Below, piece after piece: positions 1 to 7,222 of a stretch of 58,450 bases of DNA. Origin of the DNA: an uncultured Acidobacteriota bacterium (GTDB taxonomy: Bacteria > Acidobacteriota > Polarisedimenticolia > Polarisedimenticolales > JAIQFR01); contig CALMJU010000058.1 of assembly GCA_937864465.1 (NCBI GenBank), positions 1-58,450 on the forward strand, written 5' to 3'. The position numbers were made by a program, and so were the translations under genes. Numbering within the stretch: the stretch's first letter is position 1; each line of letters opens with the position of its first letter. The notes under the pieces were generated by a model. It was not told the origin of the DNA. It worked only from the letters and a program-made list of their open reading frames with translations, and searched no databases.

Positions 1-91
1 GCCGGGTGACGCCGACCCGCTCCGCCAGCTCCTGCTGGGTCATCTCCTGGGCCTCGAACCGGAATCGCCGCAGGCGGTTCTGGACGCTCAT
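1..91 (-). CDS. XRE-family HTH transcriptional regulator (N-terminus only)
   Basis: Only the first 30 codons lie in the window; the gene runs off the left edge. The peptide opens MSVQNRLRRFRFEAQEM and continues TQQELAERVGVTR, which is helix 1 and the recognition-helix start of a Cro/C1-type (XRE) helix-turn-helix. Small regulators of this kind usually total about 65-75 residues. The ATG at 91 sits 6 nt from a near-consensus -10 box with no Shine-Dalgarno, so the message is probably leaderless. An inverted repeat between its promoter boxes suggests autorepression. It is divergent from the toxin-antitoxin pair that starts at 297. The family assignment is firm; the regulatory target is inference. 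Confidence 0.8.
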   Translation of the reverse strand, partial: MSVQNRLRRFRFEAQEMTQQELAERVGVTR

Positions 92-97
92 GTCCCG

Positions 98-126
98 AAT
101 ATACAGGAGACTGTACATGATGTCAA
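98..126 (-). promoter_or_regulatory. Sigma70-type promoter of the XRE gene with internal operator
   Basis: Read on the minus strand, TTGACA (126-121) and TATATT (103-98) are separated by exactly 17 bp, a near-consensus promoter. The predicted start of transcription falls on or next to the ATG at 91. The spacer holds the inverted repeat TACAG-GAGA-CTGTA (102-115), a likely repressor site between the two boxes. It contains one copy of TGTACA (112-117). Confidence 0.6.
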
Positions 127-235
127 GAGTTCTTTACTTTCAGAACCGGAAGAAAGTCCAGATAAGTAGTTGTAGGTCAATCGCTTGTGTCGTTCCGACG
201 ACCGGCGCATTCCGCGAGCGCGTCCAGGTCTCCGG

Positions 236-275
236 TGGACGGGCGCCGCTCGAAGCTGTACACTAGTGCTGTACA
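236..275 (+). promoter_or_regulatory. Probable promoter and operator of the Phd/YoeB-type pair
   Basis: TGGACG (236-241) and TACACT (259-264) are 17 bp apart and upstream of the antitoxin start. Two TGTACA palindromes (257-262 and 270-275) flank a CACTAGTG palindrome, forming a dyad over and just downstream of the -10. Phd/YefM antitoxins bind short palindromes in their own promoters, so this is the expected operator position. No binding data are visible in sequence. Confidence 0.5.
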
Positions 276-296
276 ACTCGAGGAGGCCTTGAAGCC

Positions 297-587
297 GTGG
301 CCAACCGAACGACCTACACCCGAGCGCGCGCCAACCTCGCGAGCCTGTGCGACCGTGTCGCCGAGACGCGCGAGCCCTGGGTCATCGAGCGCAGGAACGG
401 CGAGAACGTCGCGCTGATCTCCGAGGCAGAGCTCGGCGCCCTCCTCGAGACGGCGCACCTCCTGCGCTCGCCGAGGAACGCGGCGCGGCTGGCGTCGGCC
501 CTGGAGCGCGCCCTCGGCGGGAAGCCCGCCCCGTCCTCGCTCGAGGACCTGAGGCGGAGCCTCGGCCTTGACGACCCGAAAGGCTGA
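297..587 (+). CDS. Phd/YefM-family antitoxin
   Basis: A 96-residue antitoxin that should bind and neutralise the YoeB-like RNase encoded next to it and repress the shared promoter. The N-terminal half has the Phd/YefM DNA-binding fold pattern: a helix with R-A-R-A-N-L (about 9-14), then a strand around EPWVIERRNGENVALISE (26-43). The C-terminal third is the toxin-binding tail. The GTG start at 297 is chosen because AGGAGG (281-286) is 10 nt upstream. It overlaps the toxin gene by 20 nt, so the two are translationally coupled. At 96 aa it is slightly longer than typical YefM (about 83 aa). Confidence 0.85.
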   Translation: MANRTTYTRARANLASLCDRVAETREPWVIERRNGENVALISEAELGALLETAHLLRSPRNAARLASALERALGGKPAPSSLEDLRRSLGLDDPKG

Positions 588-855
588 ACTGCCCCGCGGG
601 CGCGTCGCCGCGTTCCACCCGGAGTTCCGCGAGGATCTCCGGTTCTGGGTTCGCTCGGACCGGGCAGTTGCTCTTCGCGTGCTCGACCTCGTCGAGGCGA
701 CGCTCCGAGAGCCGTTCGAGGGGCCCGGCAAACCCGAGCCTCTGCGCTTTCACCTCCAAGGCTGCTGGTCGCGGCGCATCACGGAGGAGCACCGCTTGGT
801 GTACCGGGTGGAAGGAGACCGCGTGGACTTCCTCCAGACCCGGTATCACTACTGA
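568..855 (+). CDS. yoeB: YoeB-type mRNA-interferase toxin
   Basis: A ribosome-dependent endoribonuclease toxin of the RelE superfamily, 95 aa against about 84 in E. coli YoeB. The C-terminal half matches the family closely: PFEG-GKPEPL, then WSRRITEEHRLVY and the terminal RYHY. These supply the catalytic Glu (KPEP), Arg (EEHR) and the C-terminal His-Tyr. All catalytic residues are present, so the toxin looks intact. The start is a TTG at 568 inside the antitoxin gene, in the only frame that gives a complete domain; an upstream SD is not obvious, consistent with coupled translation. Partner: the Phd/YefM antitoxin at 297. Confidence 0.92.
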   Translation: MTTRKAELPRGRVAAFHPEFREDLRFWVRSDRAVALRVLDLVEATLREPFEGPGKPEPLRFHLQGCWSRRITEEHRLVYRVEGDRVDFLQTRYHY

Positions 856-938
856 GCCTCCCCGCTCTTCGTGCGCTCGCCGGGGGAACACGGCGGGGTT
901 GACTACCTCGCCGTCATTTTTCGTGTTAATATGCCGCC

Positions 939-2102
939 ATGGTTAGCAACGCGATGTACCCCCGCATCCTCAAGCGTCCGGCCGGAAGCTTCTTCCTGTT
1001 CGGCCTGCGCGGCGCGGGCAAGAGCACGTGGGCCCGGGCGGCGTTCGGGGGGGCGCGGCGAGTCGATCTCCTCGACGAGGGCGTGCACCACGCCCTGCTC
1101 GCGGATCCTTCCCTCTTCGCGGCCGAGCTCGCGGGCCTGCGGCGCGGCCAGTGGGTCGTCGTGGACGAGGTCCAGCGGATCCCGGGCCTCCTGAACGAGG
1201 CGCACCGCCTGATCGAGGAGCGGGGGCTTCGCTTCGCCCTGCTCGGGTCGAGCGCCCGGAAGCTCAAGACCGCCGGGACGAACCTCCTCGCCGGGCGCGC
1301 GGTCTGGAAGACGATGTTCCCTCTCGCTCCCGAGGAGCTCGGCGACGACTTCTCGCTGGAAGAGGTTCTCGTCCACGGGAGCGTGCCGCTGGTGTGGAGC
1401 GCCGCCGACAAGCGCAAGGCGCTCGAGGCCTACGTCCAGCTGTACCTGCGGGAGGAGATCCGGGCCGAGGCGCTGGTGCGCAACCTGCCCGGCTTCGTGA
1501 GGTTCCTCCCGGTCGCGGCGCTGTTCCACGGCCAGGTGGTCAACGTGTCCGGGATCGCGCGCGACGCGGGCACGGCGCGCACGACCGTCGCCGGCTATCT
1601 CGACATTCTGGAAGACACGCTCCTCGCCACGCGGCTGCCGGCGTACGAGGCGCGCCTGAGGGTCCGCGAGAGGAAACATCCGAAGCTCTACTGGGTCGAT
1701 CCGGGCCTGGTGCGCGCGGTGAAGCGGCAGCTCGGCCCCCTCGCGGCCGAGGAGCGTGGCGCCCTGTTCGAGGGCTGGGTGTTCACGCTCCTCCGGACCT
1801 ACGCCGAGGAGCGGGAGCTGTACGACGAGATCTTCTACTGGTCGCCTCCGGGGGGCTCCGCGGCGGAGGTCGACTTCCTGCTCCGCCGGGGCCGGGAGTT
1901 CCTGGCCATCGAGGCCAAGTCCAGCCCGCGCTTCTCGTCCGCGCTCACGTCGGGGCTGCGGGCGGTCTCCGGGCTCGGGCGGCTCGTGCGGCGGATCCTC
2001 GTCTTCACCGGCCCCCGCGCTCTGACCACGGCCGAGGGGATCGAGGTCTGGCCGGTCCGCCGCTTCCTGGACGCCCTCGCGGCGGGCGAGCTCTGGCCTT
2101 GA
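939..2102 (+). CDS. AAA_14/DUF4143 ATPase
   Basis: A 387-residue cytoplasmic ATP-binding protein of the AAA_14 plus DUF4143 type, common in bacteria and archaea but of unclear biological role. Walker A is GLRGAGKST (22-30) and Walker B is WVVVDEVQR (72-80). A C-terminal DUF4143 region ends in EVDFLLRRG with a later AIEAKSS, resembling the E/D-x-K core of PD-(D/E)xK nuclease folds. The ATG at 939 follows a TTAATA-like box by about 7 nt and has no SD, so a leaderless message is plausible. It is not coupled to neighbours. A decayed relative lies at 3728-4388. Confidence 0.85.
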   Translation: MVSNAMYPRILKRPAGSFFLFGLRGAGKSTWARAAFGGARRVDLLDEGVHHALLADPSLFAAELAGLRRGQWVVVDEVQRIPGLLNEAHRLIEERGLRFALLGSSARKLKTAGTNLLAGRAVWKTMFPLAPEELGDDFSLEEVLVHGSVPLVWSAADKRKALEAYVQLYLREEIRAEALVRNLPGFVRFLPVAALFHGQVVNVSGIARDAGTARTTVAGYLDILEDTLLATRLPAYEARLRVRERKHPKLYWVDPGLVRAVKRQLGPLAAEERGALFEGWVFTLLRTYAEERELYDEIFYWSPPGGSAAEVDFLLRRGREFLAIEAKSSPRFSSALTSGLRAVSGLGRLVRRILVFTGPRALTTAEGIEVWPVRRFLDALAAGELWP

Positions 2103-2144
2103 CGGCGCGGCGCGGGCGCACGCTCGAGCACGTCACGAAGAAAC

Positions 2145-3698
2145 CTAGATGAACCGCTTCGCCTTCGGCCAGAGCTCCTCGAGGCTTCCCCGGAGCCCGC
2201 GGCAGACCCAGAGCGGCTTGTCGTCCTCGTAGGGCATGCAGAGATCGCAGTCGAAGGTGCCGCCGAGCTCGACGGAGGAGAAGAGCGATTCGAGCGTCTC
2301 GCGGTCGTCGCCGATGACGATCCAGACCTTGTCGGCGCAGTCTCCCGGCCCCCAGTGCCAGTAGCTGTTGTGGCCGGCGATCGCCTTCGGGAGGCCGAGC
2401 GCCGGGCCGAAGAAATCGATCGCGCCGGCCTCGCCGTAGTTCTGGCCGGCGACGCAGACGCGGTCGCGCTCCTCGGGGGGCAGACTGTCGCGCACGCGGG
2501 CGACCGCCTCGGCCAGCTCCTTCCAGCCGTGCATGTCGGCGAAGTGCTGCGGGAGGCGGCCGAGCTCGTGGCGCTCGCCGGCGGAGGGCAGGATCCCGAC
2601 GGCCCGCGCGTAGCGGACGAACGTCTCGACCGGGAGGAGCGGCTTGGCGAAGGGGGCGACGAAAGCGGCGCCGATCAGGACGACCGCGAGCGCCATGGCT
2701 CGGTACGAGATCCTGCCGCGGCGATCCGTCCAACGCTCCCACGCGGCGCCGCCCGCCGCGCACGCGAGCGGCAGCGCCGGCGTGAAGTAGTACGGCTTCG
2801 CCCCCGTGGCGATCATGACGACGAGGATCGCGACGGACGCCCATCCGAGGGGACGGAACGGCCGGGCCTCGGGACGGACGAGGAGCCAGAGGATCCCGCC
2901 CCCCCACACCGGAAGGGCGAGAGGATTTCCGAAGAGGAGCAGGTCGCCGAGGAACCCGACGGGATCGGCCCCCGACATCTTGTAGCGCCGCGCGTTCTCC
3001 ATGAACTCGAGCGTCGGCCAGCCGTGGGCCGCCTGCCAGAGGAGGTTCGGCAGGAAGAGGGCCGCCGCGAGCGCGCCGCCGAGCCAGATCCATCGCGACC
3101 GGAACGGGTCCCACCGGCGGGCGGCGACGAGCCCGGCGACGACGCCGAAGCCGAGGAAGAGCACGCTGATCTTGTTCTGGAGCCCGATCCCCGCGACCGC
3201 CCCGAAGGCGAGCCAGAGCCGCGGGCTCCCACCCGCGAGGATCGCGGCGAGGATGCGGAAGGCCCCCGTCCAGAAGACGAGGTCGAGGGCGTTCATCGAG
3301 TAGAAGCCGCAGAGCGCCATCGCGATCGGCGTCGCGGCCGTCGCGACCGCCGCGAGGCGCTGGGCGAAGGCCGAGCCTCCGAGCGCCCGCGCGGTGGACG
3401 CCGCGAGGAGCGCGGCCCCGCCGGCCGCGAGCGCCGGGACGAGCCGGATCGCAAGGAGCGAGTCGCCGAGAAGCGCGCGGACGCTCGCCAGGACGAGGAT
3501 CGAGAGGGGCGGCTGGTCCACGTAGCCCCAGGCGAGGTGGTCGGCGCACGCGAGGTAATAGAGCTCGTCGCGGAAGATCCCGTACCCCGGCGCCGTCGCC
3601 ACGTGGAGCGCCGCGACGGCGAGCGCCGGCAGCAGGTACGCGATCCGGTCGCGCGGAGGCTCCCCGGTCGGCGGCCACGGAGCTCGAGGATTCTGCAT
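2145..3698 (-). CDS. GT39 (PMT/ArnT-like) membrane glycosyltransferase
   Basis: A 517-residue polytopic inner-membrane protein of the dolichyl-phosphate-mannose/ArnT superfamily, which transfers sugars from polyprenyl-phosphate donors to lipid or protein acceptors on the outer face. After a short polar N-terminus there are about 10-12 hydrophobic segments. The first external loop carries FRDELYYLA followed by GYVDQPP, the acidic motif of PMT_2 proteins. The C-terminal 150 residues are soluble. The ATG at 3698 is chosen because GAGAGG is 6 nt upstream; the open frame continues further 5' into an unrelated decayed ATPase. Acceptor and sugar cannot be read from sequence. Confidence 0.88.
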   Translation of the reverse strand: MQNPRAPWPPTGEPPRDRIAYLLPALAVAALHVATAPGYGIFRDELYYLACADHLAWGYVDQPPLSILVLASVRALLGDSLLAIRLVPALAAGGAALLAASTARALGGSAFAQRLAAVATAATPIAMALCGFYSMNALDLVFWTGAFRILAAILAGGSPRLWLAFGAVAGIGLQNKISVLFLGFGVVAGLVAARRWDPFRSRWIWLGGALAAALFLPNLLWQAAHGWPTLEFMENARRYKMSGADPVGFLGDLLLFGNPLALPVWGGGILWLLVRPEARPFRPLGWASVAILVVMIATGAKPYYFTPALPLACAAGGAAWERWTDRRGRISYRAMALAVVLIGAAFVAPFAKPLLPVETFVRYARAVGILPSAGERHELGRLPQHFADMHGWKELAEAVARVRDSLPPEERDRVCVAGQNYGEAGAIDFFGPALGLPKAIAGHNSYWHWGPGDCADKVWIVIGDDRETLESLFSSVELGGTFDCDLCMPYEDDKPLWVCRGLRGSLEELWPKAKRFI

Positions 3699-3727
3699 TT
3701 CGTCCTCTCGGCTCGGTCGGACCCTCG

Positions 3728-4388
3728 TCATCCGGCCGGCTCGACGTCCTCCTCGATTCTCGAGAACGCCACCGCGCGGATCCCTGCCCAGAAGTAGCAT
3801 TCCTCGGGTCGCGCGGCGAGGCGCGTGATCAGCTCCTTGAGAACGAACCCCTCCCACGATGTCCCGATCTTGGGGTGTGCCCCGAGGTCCGACGGGGTCT
3901 CGATCCCGAGAAGCGCGTGGAGCAGGCCGCTGTCCGCCAGGTACACCTTGCCGTTCCAGACCTGCGCGTGGTGATGGGCGAGCATCTTCCAGAAGCGATG
4001 GAGCGTGGCGGACGGAACCTGGCTCCCGAGCTGGGGAAGGTCGCGCTCGAGAAAAATCCTCACGAAGCTCGCGCGCCACTCGGCGCTGTCCGCGTCGGAC
4101 GATGCGAGGAACGAGCGCGGGAGCGGCCGAAGGACCGGTCTCGTCGACCGCGAGGCCCTCGAGCTCGTGAAACGCGATCCGTCCCCCCAGCGTCTCGGAG
4201 CCCTGGCGGAGGAGATCGGGGGAGGCGCTTCCCAGGATCAGGAACCGCGCGGTCGGGCCGCGCCGGCGATTCGAGATCTCCCGGGCGAGCGCGGTCTTCC
4301 CGACTTGCCTTGCGCCGAGGATGGCCACCACCGGGTGCGTACGGAGGAGGGCCCCGATTCGGGTCCGATGACGTCGTCTCTGGATCAC
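3728..4388 (-). pseudogene. Decayed AAA_14/DUF4143 ATPase
   Basis: Two pieces of one ATPase lie in different frames. The 5' piece (from about the GTG at 4388) has Walker A GARQVGKT and the later segment ARFLILGSASPDLLRQ; the roughly 60 residues that normally lie between them, including Walker B, are missing. The frame then shifts near 4060-4150, and the DUF4143 part continues as MRIFLERDLPQLGSQ down to 3728, with the expected YLADSGLLHALLG and GTSWEGFVLKELI. At least one internal deletion plus one frameshift make a working ATPase impossible. Its 3' end is 29 nt from the GT39 gene start. Confidence 0.8.
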
Positions 4389-4671
4389 GTCGCAATTACA
4401 TATACTTGAAAAACGCCCGGTCGATGGCGGACTTGCGAGGATAAGTCCAGGCCTTGCGGACGTGAACGCCGCCGCCGAGCGGCACGAAGGCGATCGTGAA
4501 GGAGCACGGGCCTGAGGCGGGCTCATCTGCGGCGGCGTGCGTTCGAATTCCGTCAAGATCGGATGCTCGGGCGGGATCCTGGGAAAGGTGCGCCGTTGCG
4601 CGCCGACCATGGCGCGGAGCGCCTCCGAGCGACGGAGTTTTTCGACGCGCATCGCTTCCGCACTTCTCCGT
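4389..4671. other. Stretch without a recognisable gene
   Basis: No frame on either strand gives a recognisable protein here. Minus-strand frames show protein-like fragments, for example around AFVPLGGGVHVRKAW and YPRKSAIDRAF, that suggest remnants of a former gene upstream of the decayed ATPase. They are short, in competing frames and not assigned. Confidence 0.4.
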
Positions 4672-4824
4672 TTGACATGCGCCCGATCGGGACTCATCCT
4701 TTCCTCGTCGAAGGTTCCGCGCGCCGGACGGCAGCGCGGCGGCCCGCGGGGGCTCGGGCGCCCCGGCAGCCGGGAGGGGTGGGGCCCTCCGATCGCGAGA
4801 CGCCCGGACGAAGGAGGTGATCCA

Positions 4825-4869
4825 TTGAACGGCTATCTTGACCATTCGGTGGAGGTGGCGTCTCCGTAG
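4825..4869 (+). CDS. Putative 14-aa peptide behind a perfect Shine-Dalgarno
   Basis: The 13-nt AAGGAGGTGATCC (4811-4823) is fully complementary to the conserved 3' end of 16S rRNA. It is followed at ideal spacing (7 nt from GGAGG) by TTG and 14 sense codons reading LNGYLDHSVEVASP (Leu1 as initiator Met), then TAG. No family is recognised. It could be a real micropeptide, a leader-type ORF, or a ribosome-docking site with regulatory purpose. The chance occurrence of a 13-nt perfect match at correct spacing is low, but coding function is inference. Confidence 0.35.
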   Translation: MNGYLDHSVEVASP

Positions 4870-4947
4870 GGGACGACTTCCGGCGTCCGTGGCGCCAGGA
4901 GCGGTCCCCCGTGACCGGGGACCCCAACGCCACTGAGACCGAACCCG

Positions 4948-4986
4948 AAGGCCCCGGATCCCACAGGTCCGGGGCCTTCCCTTTTT
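4948..4986 (+). terminator. Strong intrinsic terminator
   Basis: An 11-bp perfect stem, AAGGCCCCGGA (4948-4958) with TCCGGGGCCTT (4968-4978) and a 9-nt loop, is followed by CCCTTTTT. The T-run lies on the plus-strand side, so it terminates plus-strand transcription just before the convergent PDZ gene. Confidence 0.85.
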
Positions 4987-4996
4987 CGGGGTGCGA

Positions 4997-5485
4997 TCAG
5001 TCCGCCGGCGGGGGGGCCTCGACGGACGGCTCGATCCGGACGACGGCGGTCAGCACCTGGCCGCCGCGCAGGAACGTGACGCCGATCCAGGAGAACCTGC
5101 CCATCTCCGCCGGCGCATTCTCGAGGCAGGGCCCCGCGCACACCCAGTGCGTCTCAAGCTGGAGAATGAAGTCCCCGCCGAGAAGGACGTCCTCTCCCTG
5201 AAGACGCGCCGGCAGGGAGCCGCCTCGCAGGCCGGCAGCCTCCGCGGGGCTTCCCTCCGCCACCCGCTCGACGAGCACTCCACCTTCCACGTCGAGGTTC
5301 AGGAGATCCGCCGCCTCCTCGCGTCCGAGATACCGGCCGTCGACTCCGATCTTGCCGCCCTCGAGCGCGGCGCTTGCGGCGGCGCGCGGGCAGGGCTCGT
5401 CCGCGAAGGTCCCGGCCGCGCAGCAGATCCTCGCCGCGGCGATCGTGACCGCCGCGAGCGCCGGCTTCCACGTCCTCGTTCGCAT
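4997..5485 (-). CDS. Exported PDZ-domain protein with cysteines
   Basis: A 162-residue secreted or periplasmic protein. An N-terminal signal peptide (hydrophobic about 8-25) is followed by a linker and one PDZ domain with the carboxylate-loop and GSPAEAAGL pattern (about 77-86) and a GEDVLLGGDFI strand. Cysteines occur before the PDZ (DEPCP) and after it (CAGPC). PDZ domains bind C-termini of unfolded or processed proteins. GGAG lies upstream of the ATG at 5485. It is related in architecture to the two PDZ proteins at 20595 and 21250, but is longer and more diverged. It is convergent with the small transcript at 4672-4986. Confidence 0.75.
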   Translation of the reverse strand: MRTRTWKPALAAVTIAAARICCAAGTFADEPCPRAAASAALEGGKIGVDGRYLGREEAADLLNLDVEGGVLVERVAEGSPAEAAGLRGGSLPARLQGEDVLLGGDFILQLETHWVCAGPCLENAPAEMGRFSWIGVTFLRGGQVLTAVVRIEPSVEAPPPAD

Positions 5486-5565
5486 CCTTGCTCCTCGGCG
5501 GCGGGATCGCCCGCCGCGGATCGCCCCCCGGCGAGGAAGACGCTGGAGACGGCGGGATCGTGTCG

Positions 5566-6507
5566 TCAGCTCGCGGGAGAAGGCTCGACGGCGAGGATCA
5601 CCTTCACGTCCAGTTTCAGCGACGAGGGAACATCGCCGCGCGAGCCTCCCGGGCCGCCGCCCCGCATGCCGCCGCCGGGGCCGCCTCCCATCCCTCCCGG
5701 GCCGCCGCCGCTCGTGCCTCCTCCCGGCGGGGGACCCATGCCGCCGCCGCCCATTCCGGGCGGCCCTCCCCCCGGCCCTCCGCCCGGGGGCGCTCCGCCG
5801 GGGCCGCGGGCGAGCTCGTCGCGCTTCTCCCTCGGAGACTCGAGGGAGAGCGTGATCCGCGACCCCGGGCCCGCTCCGACCGCCAGAGGACGCGTCGCGC
5901 CGGGCGCGAGAGGGATCCGCATCTCGCAGCGGATCTCGTCGCGCTCCATGCGGCTCCGCAGGAGAAGGCCCGACTCGCCGTCGGTCGCCACGCTGCGGCT
6001 CTCGCCGGGTCCCGAGCCGTAGAGGAGGAACGTGCCGAGCGAGGCGGCGAAGTCCTGCTCGAGACCTCGCAGCTCGCGGTCTTCCGTCTCGTCTCCGCCG
6101 CGACGGGGCGGCGGGCGCAGGCCCGGCTCGTCTCCGTCGCGCTGCAGCGGCGGGCGCAGACCGGACTCCGCCAGACCGACCGGGAAGCGGATGTGCAGCG
6201 ATTCATCTTTCCCCTCGAGCTTCAGCTCGAGTCCACGGAGGGCGATCTGCCTCACGACCTGCGGGTTCCGCGAGTAGACCGCGAGGTAGAGGTACTCCGC
6301 GTCGTTGTGGATCCCGAGCGAGAGCTTCGCGTCCTCGACGAATCGCAGCGTGCCCTCCCACTCGTCGAGGGACCCGTCGACGACGATCTCGCGGGAGCGC
6401 CACTCGCTTTCGATCCTGGGCCTTGCCCGGGAGACGCCGCTCGCGAGAAGCGCTCCGACGCCGATCGAGGTGAGGATCGCGCGACGGGCCCAGCCGTGAC
6501 CGCTCAT
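5566..6507 (-). CDS. Exported protein with CBM9/DOMON-like N-terminal domain
   Basis: A 313-residue probable exported protein with a Tat-like or basic N-terminus and a hydrophobic stretch (about 9-25). The segment EIVVDGSLDEWEG with the later LSLGIHNDAEYLYLAVYS is the signature of the family 9 carbohydrate-binding/DOMON-like sandwich, found on envelope proteins that bind sugars or heme. The C-terminal third is extremely Gly/Pro-rich (blocks such as GGGPGG and PPGMGGGGMGPPP) and probably disordered. AAGGAGG is 6 nt before the ATG at 6507. No partner is evident; the next gene upstream is divergent. Confidence 0.65.
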   Translation of the reverse strand: MSGHGWARRAILTSIGVGALLASGVSRARPRIESEWRSREIVVDGSLDEWEGTLRFVEDAKLSLGIHNDAEYLYLAVYSRNPQVVRQIALRGLELKLEGKDESLHIRFPVGLAESGLRPPLQRDGDEPGLRPPPRRGGDETEDRELRGLEQDFAASLGTFLLYGSGPGESRSVATDGESGLLLRSRMERDEIRCEMRIPLAPGATRPLAVGAGPGSRITLSLESPREKRDELARGPGGAPPGGGPGGGPPGMGGGGMGPPPGGGTSGGGPGGMGGGPGGGMRGGGPGGSRGDVPSSLKLDVKVILAVEPSPAS

Positions 6508-6674
6508 CGAGCCTCCTTCGAAGCCGCCTCCCGTGGGGGCGGCGAGCGCGAACGACCCCCTGTCCGAAGACGAACGAACGGAGACGCCCGTGTCGTCGCC
6601 CCGGCGTGAAACGTGCCGCGATTCTCGCTCGTCTCCCCCGTGAACGCGAAACTGCCGACATGGAGGGACGGAAG

Positions 6675-7136
6675 ATGAGGACAGCGCTCGGGAAATGGAT
6701 TCTCGCCGCCGCGATCGCGGCGATCGTCGCGGCTCCCGTGATGGCCCAGGGTCCCGGCAGGCCGGGGCGCGGCCCGGAGGGCGGGCCGGAGCGGATCGAA
6801 TGGATGAGCGACGCGCTCGGACTCTCCACGGAGCAGGAGCACAGGATCCAGGAGATCGCGACGAAGTACCGGACGGCGGAGACGTCCGACCGCGGGGAGA
6901 CGACGTGGAAGGCGCGCCAGGCGCTCGACGCGGCGATCCACGACGCCTCCGCGACCGACGCGGACGTCCAGGAAGCCGCCGCCGCGCTCGCGGCGCAGGA
7001 GGCGCTCGAGGCGGTGGCGCGGCACCGGATGTTCGTCGAGATCGATTCCGTGCTCACGGAGGAGCAGAAGGCGAAGGCGGCGGAGCTTCGCCGGCGCCGT
7101 CCCGAGCCGCCCGACGGCCCTCCCCCCCGATTCTGA
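6675..7136 (+). CDS. Spy/CpxP-like periplasmic protein
   Basis: A 153-residue exported helical protein. The signal peptide ends at APVMA-Q (about residue 25). A Gly/Pro/Arg-rich linker leads to helices containing LGLSTEQEHRIQEI and a second VLTEEQKAKAAEL, the paired LTxxQ-like motifs of the Spy/CpxP/ZraP family of periplasmic chaperones or metal sensors. The ATG at 6675 is chosen over an upstream ATG in frame at 6606 because GGAGG (6662-6666) sits 8 nt before it and a normal signal peptide follows. It precedes an ECF sigma operon that ends in another Spy-like gene. Confidence 0.75.
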   Translation: MRTALGKWILAAAIAAIVAAPVMAQGPGRPGRGPEGGPERIEWMSDALGLSTEQEHRIQEIATKYRTAETSDRGETTWKARQALDAAIHDASATDADVQEAAAALAAQEALEAVARHRMFVEIDSVLTEEQKAKAAELRRRRPEPPDGPPPRF

Positions 7137-7222
7137 TCGTTCGAGGCCGGCCGCGCGCCGGGGTATCCTCGTAAAGGAAATCTCGCGCGCCGGCCGGTCC
7201 CGGCGCCCACGGCGGGGAGAGG

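Larger units (their letters stand above)
4672..4986 (+). ncRNA. Probable small structured transcript with a 14-codon ORF
   Basis: A -35-like TTGACA (4672-4677) lies 17 bp before a weak -10 (CATCCT, 4695-4700). Downstream come a perfect Shine-Dalgarno with a 14-codon ORF (4825-4869), a two-tier hairpin and a strong intrinsic terminator (4948-4986). In the hairpin, GTGGCG (4889-4894) pairs with CGCCAC (4928-4933), and inside it GGTCCCC (4903-4909) pairs with GGGGACC (4917-4923). No plus-strand gene follows for 1.7 kb, so this appears to be a free-standing transcript of roughly 280 nt and not a leader. It does not match tmRNA, SRP, 6S or RNase P signatures that I know. The -10 is the weakest part of the case. 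Confidence 0.4.

Noticed and set aside
2355-3797. Long plus-strand ORF opposite the GT39 gene
   Set aside because: Low-complexity Arg/Glu/Asp composition, no domain; antisense shadow.
4541-4560. tRNA-like T-loop GTTCGAATTC
   Set aside because: The flanking stem does not pair and no acceptor, D or anticodon arms are found on either strand.
4811-4823. AAGGAGGTGATCC as a 16S rRNA 3' end
   Set aside because: It is the complement of the 16S tail, and the flanking bases on the minus strand do not resemble 16S helix 45. It functions better as a Shine-Dalgarno.
5640-5800. Plus-strand Pro-rich ORF (PPGPPPRMPPPG type)
   Set aside because: It is the complement of the Gly/Pro-rich C-terminus of the minus-strand CBM9-like protein; no SD.
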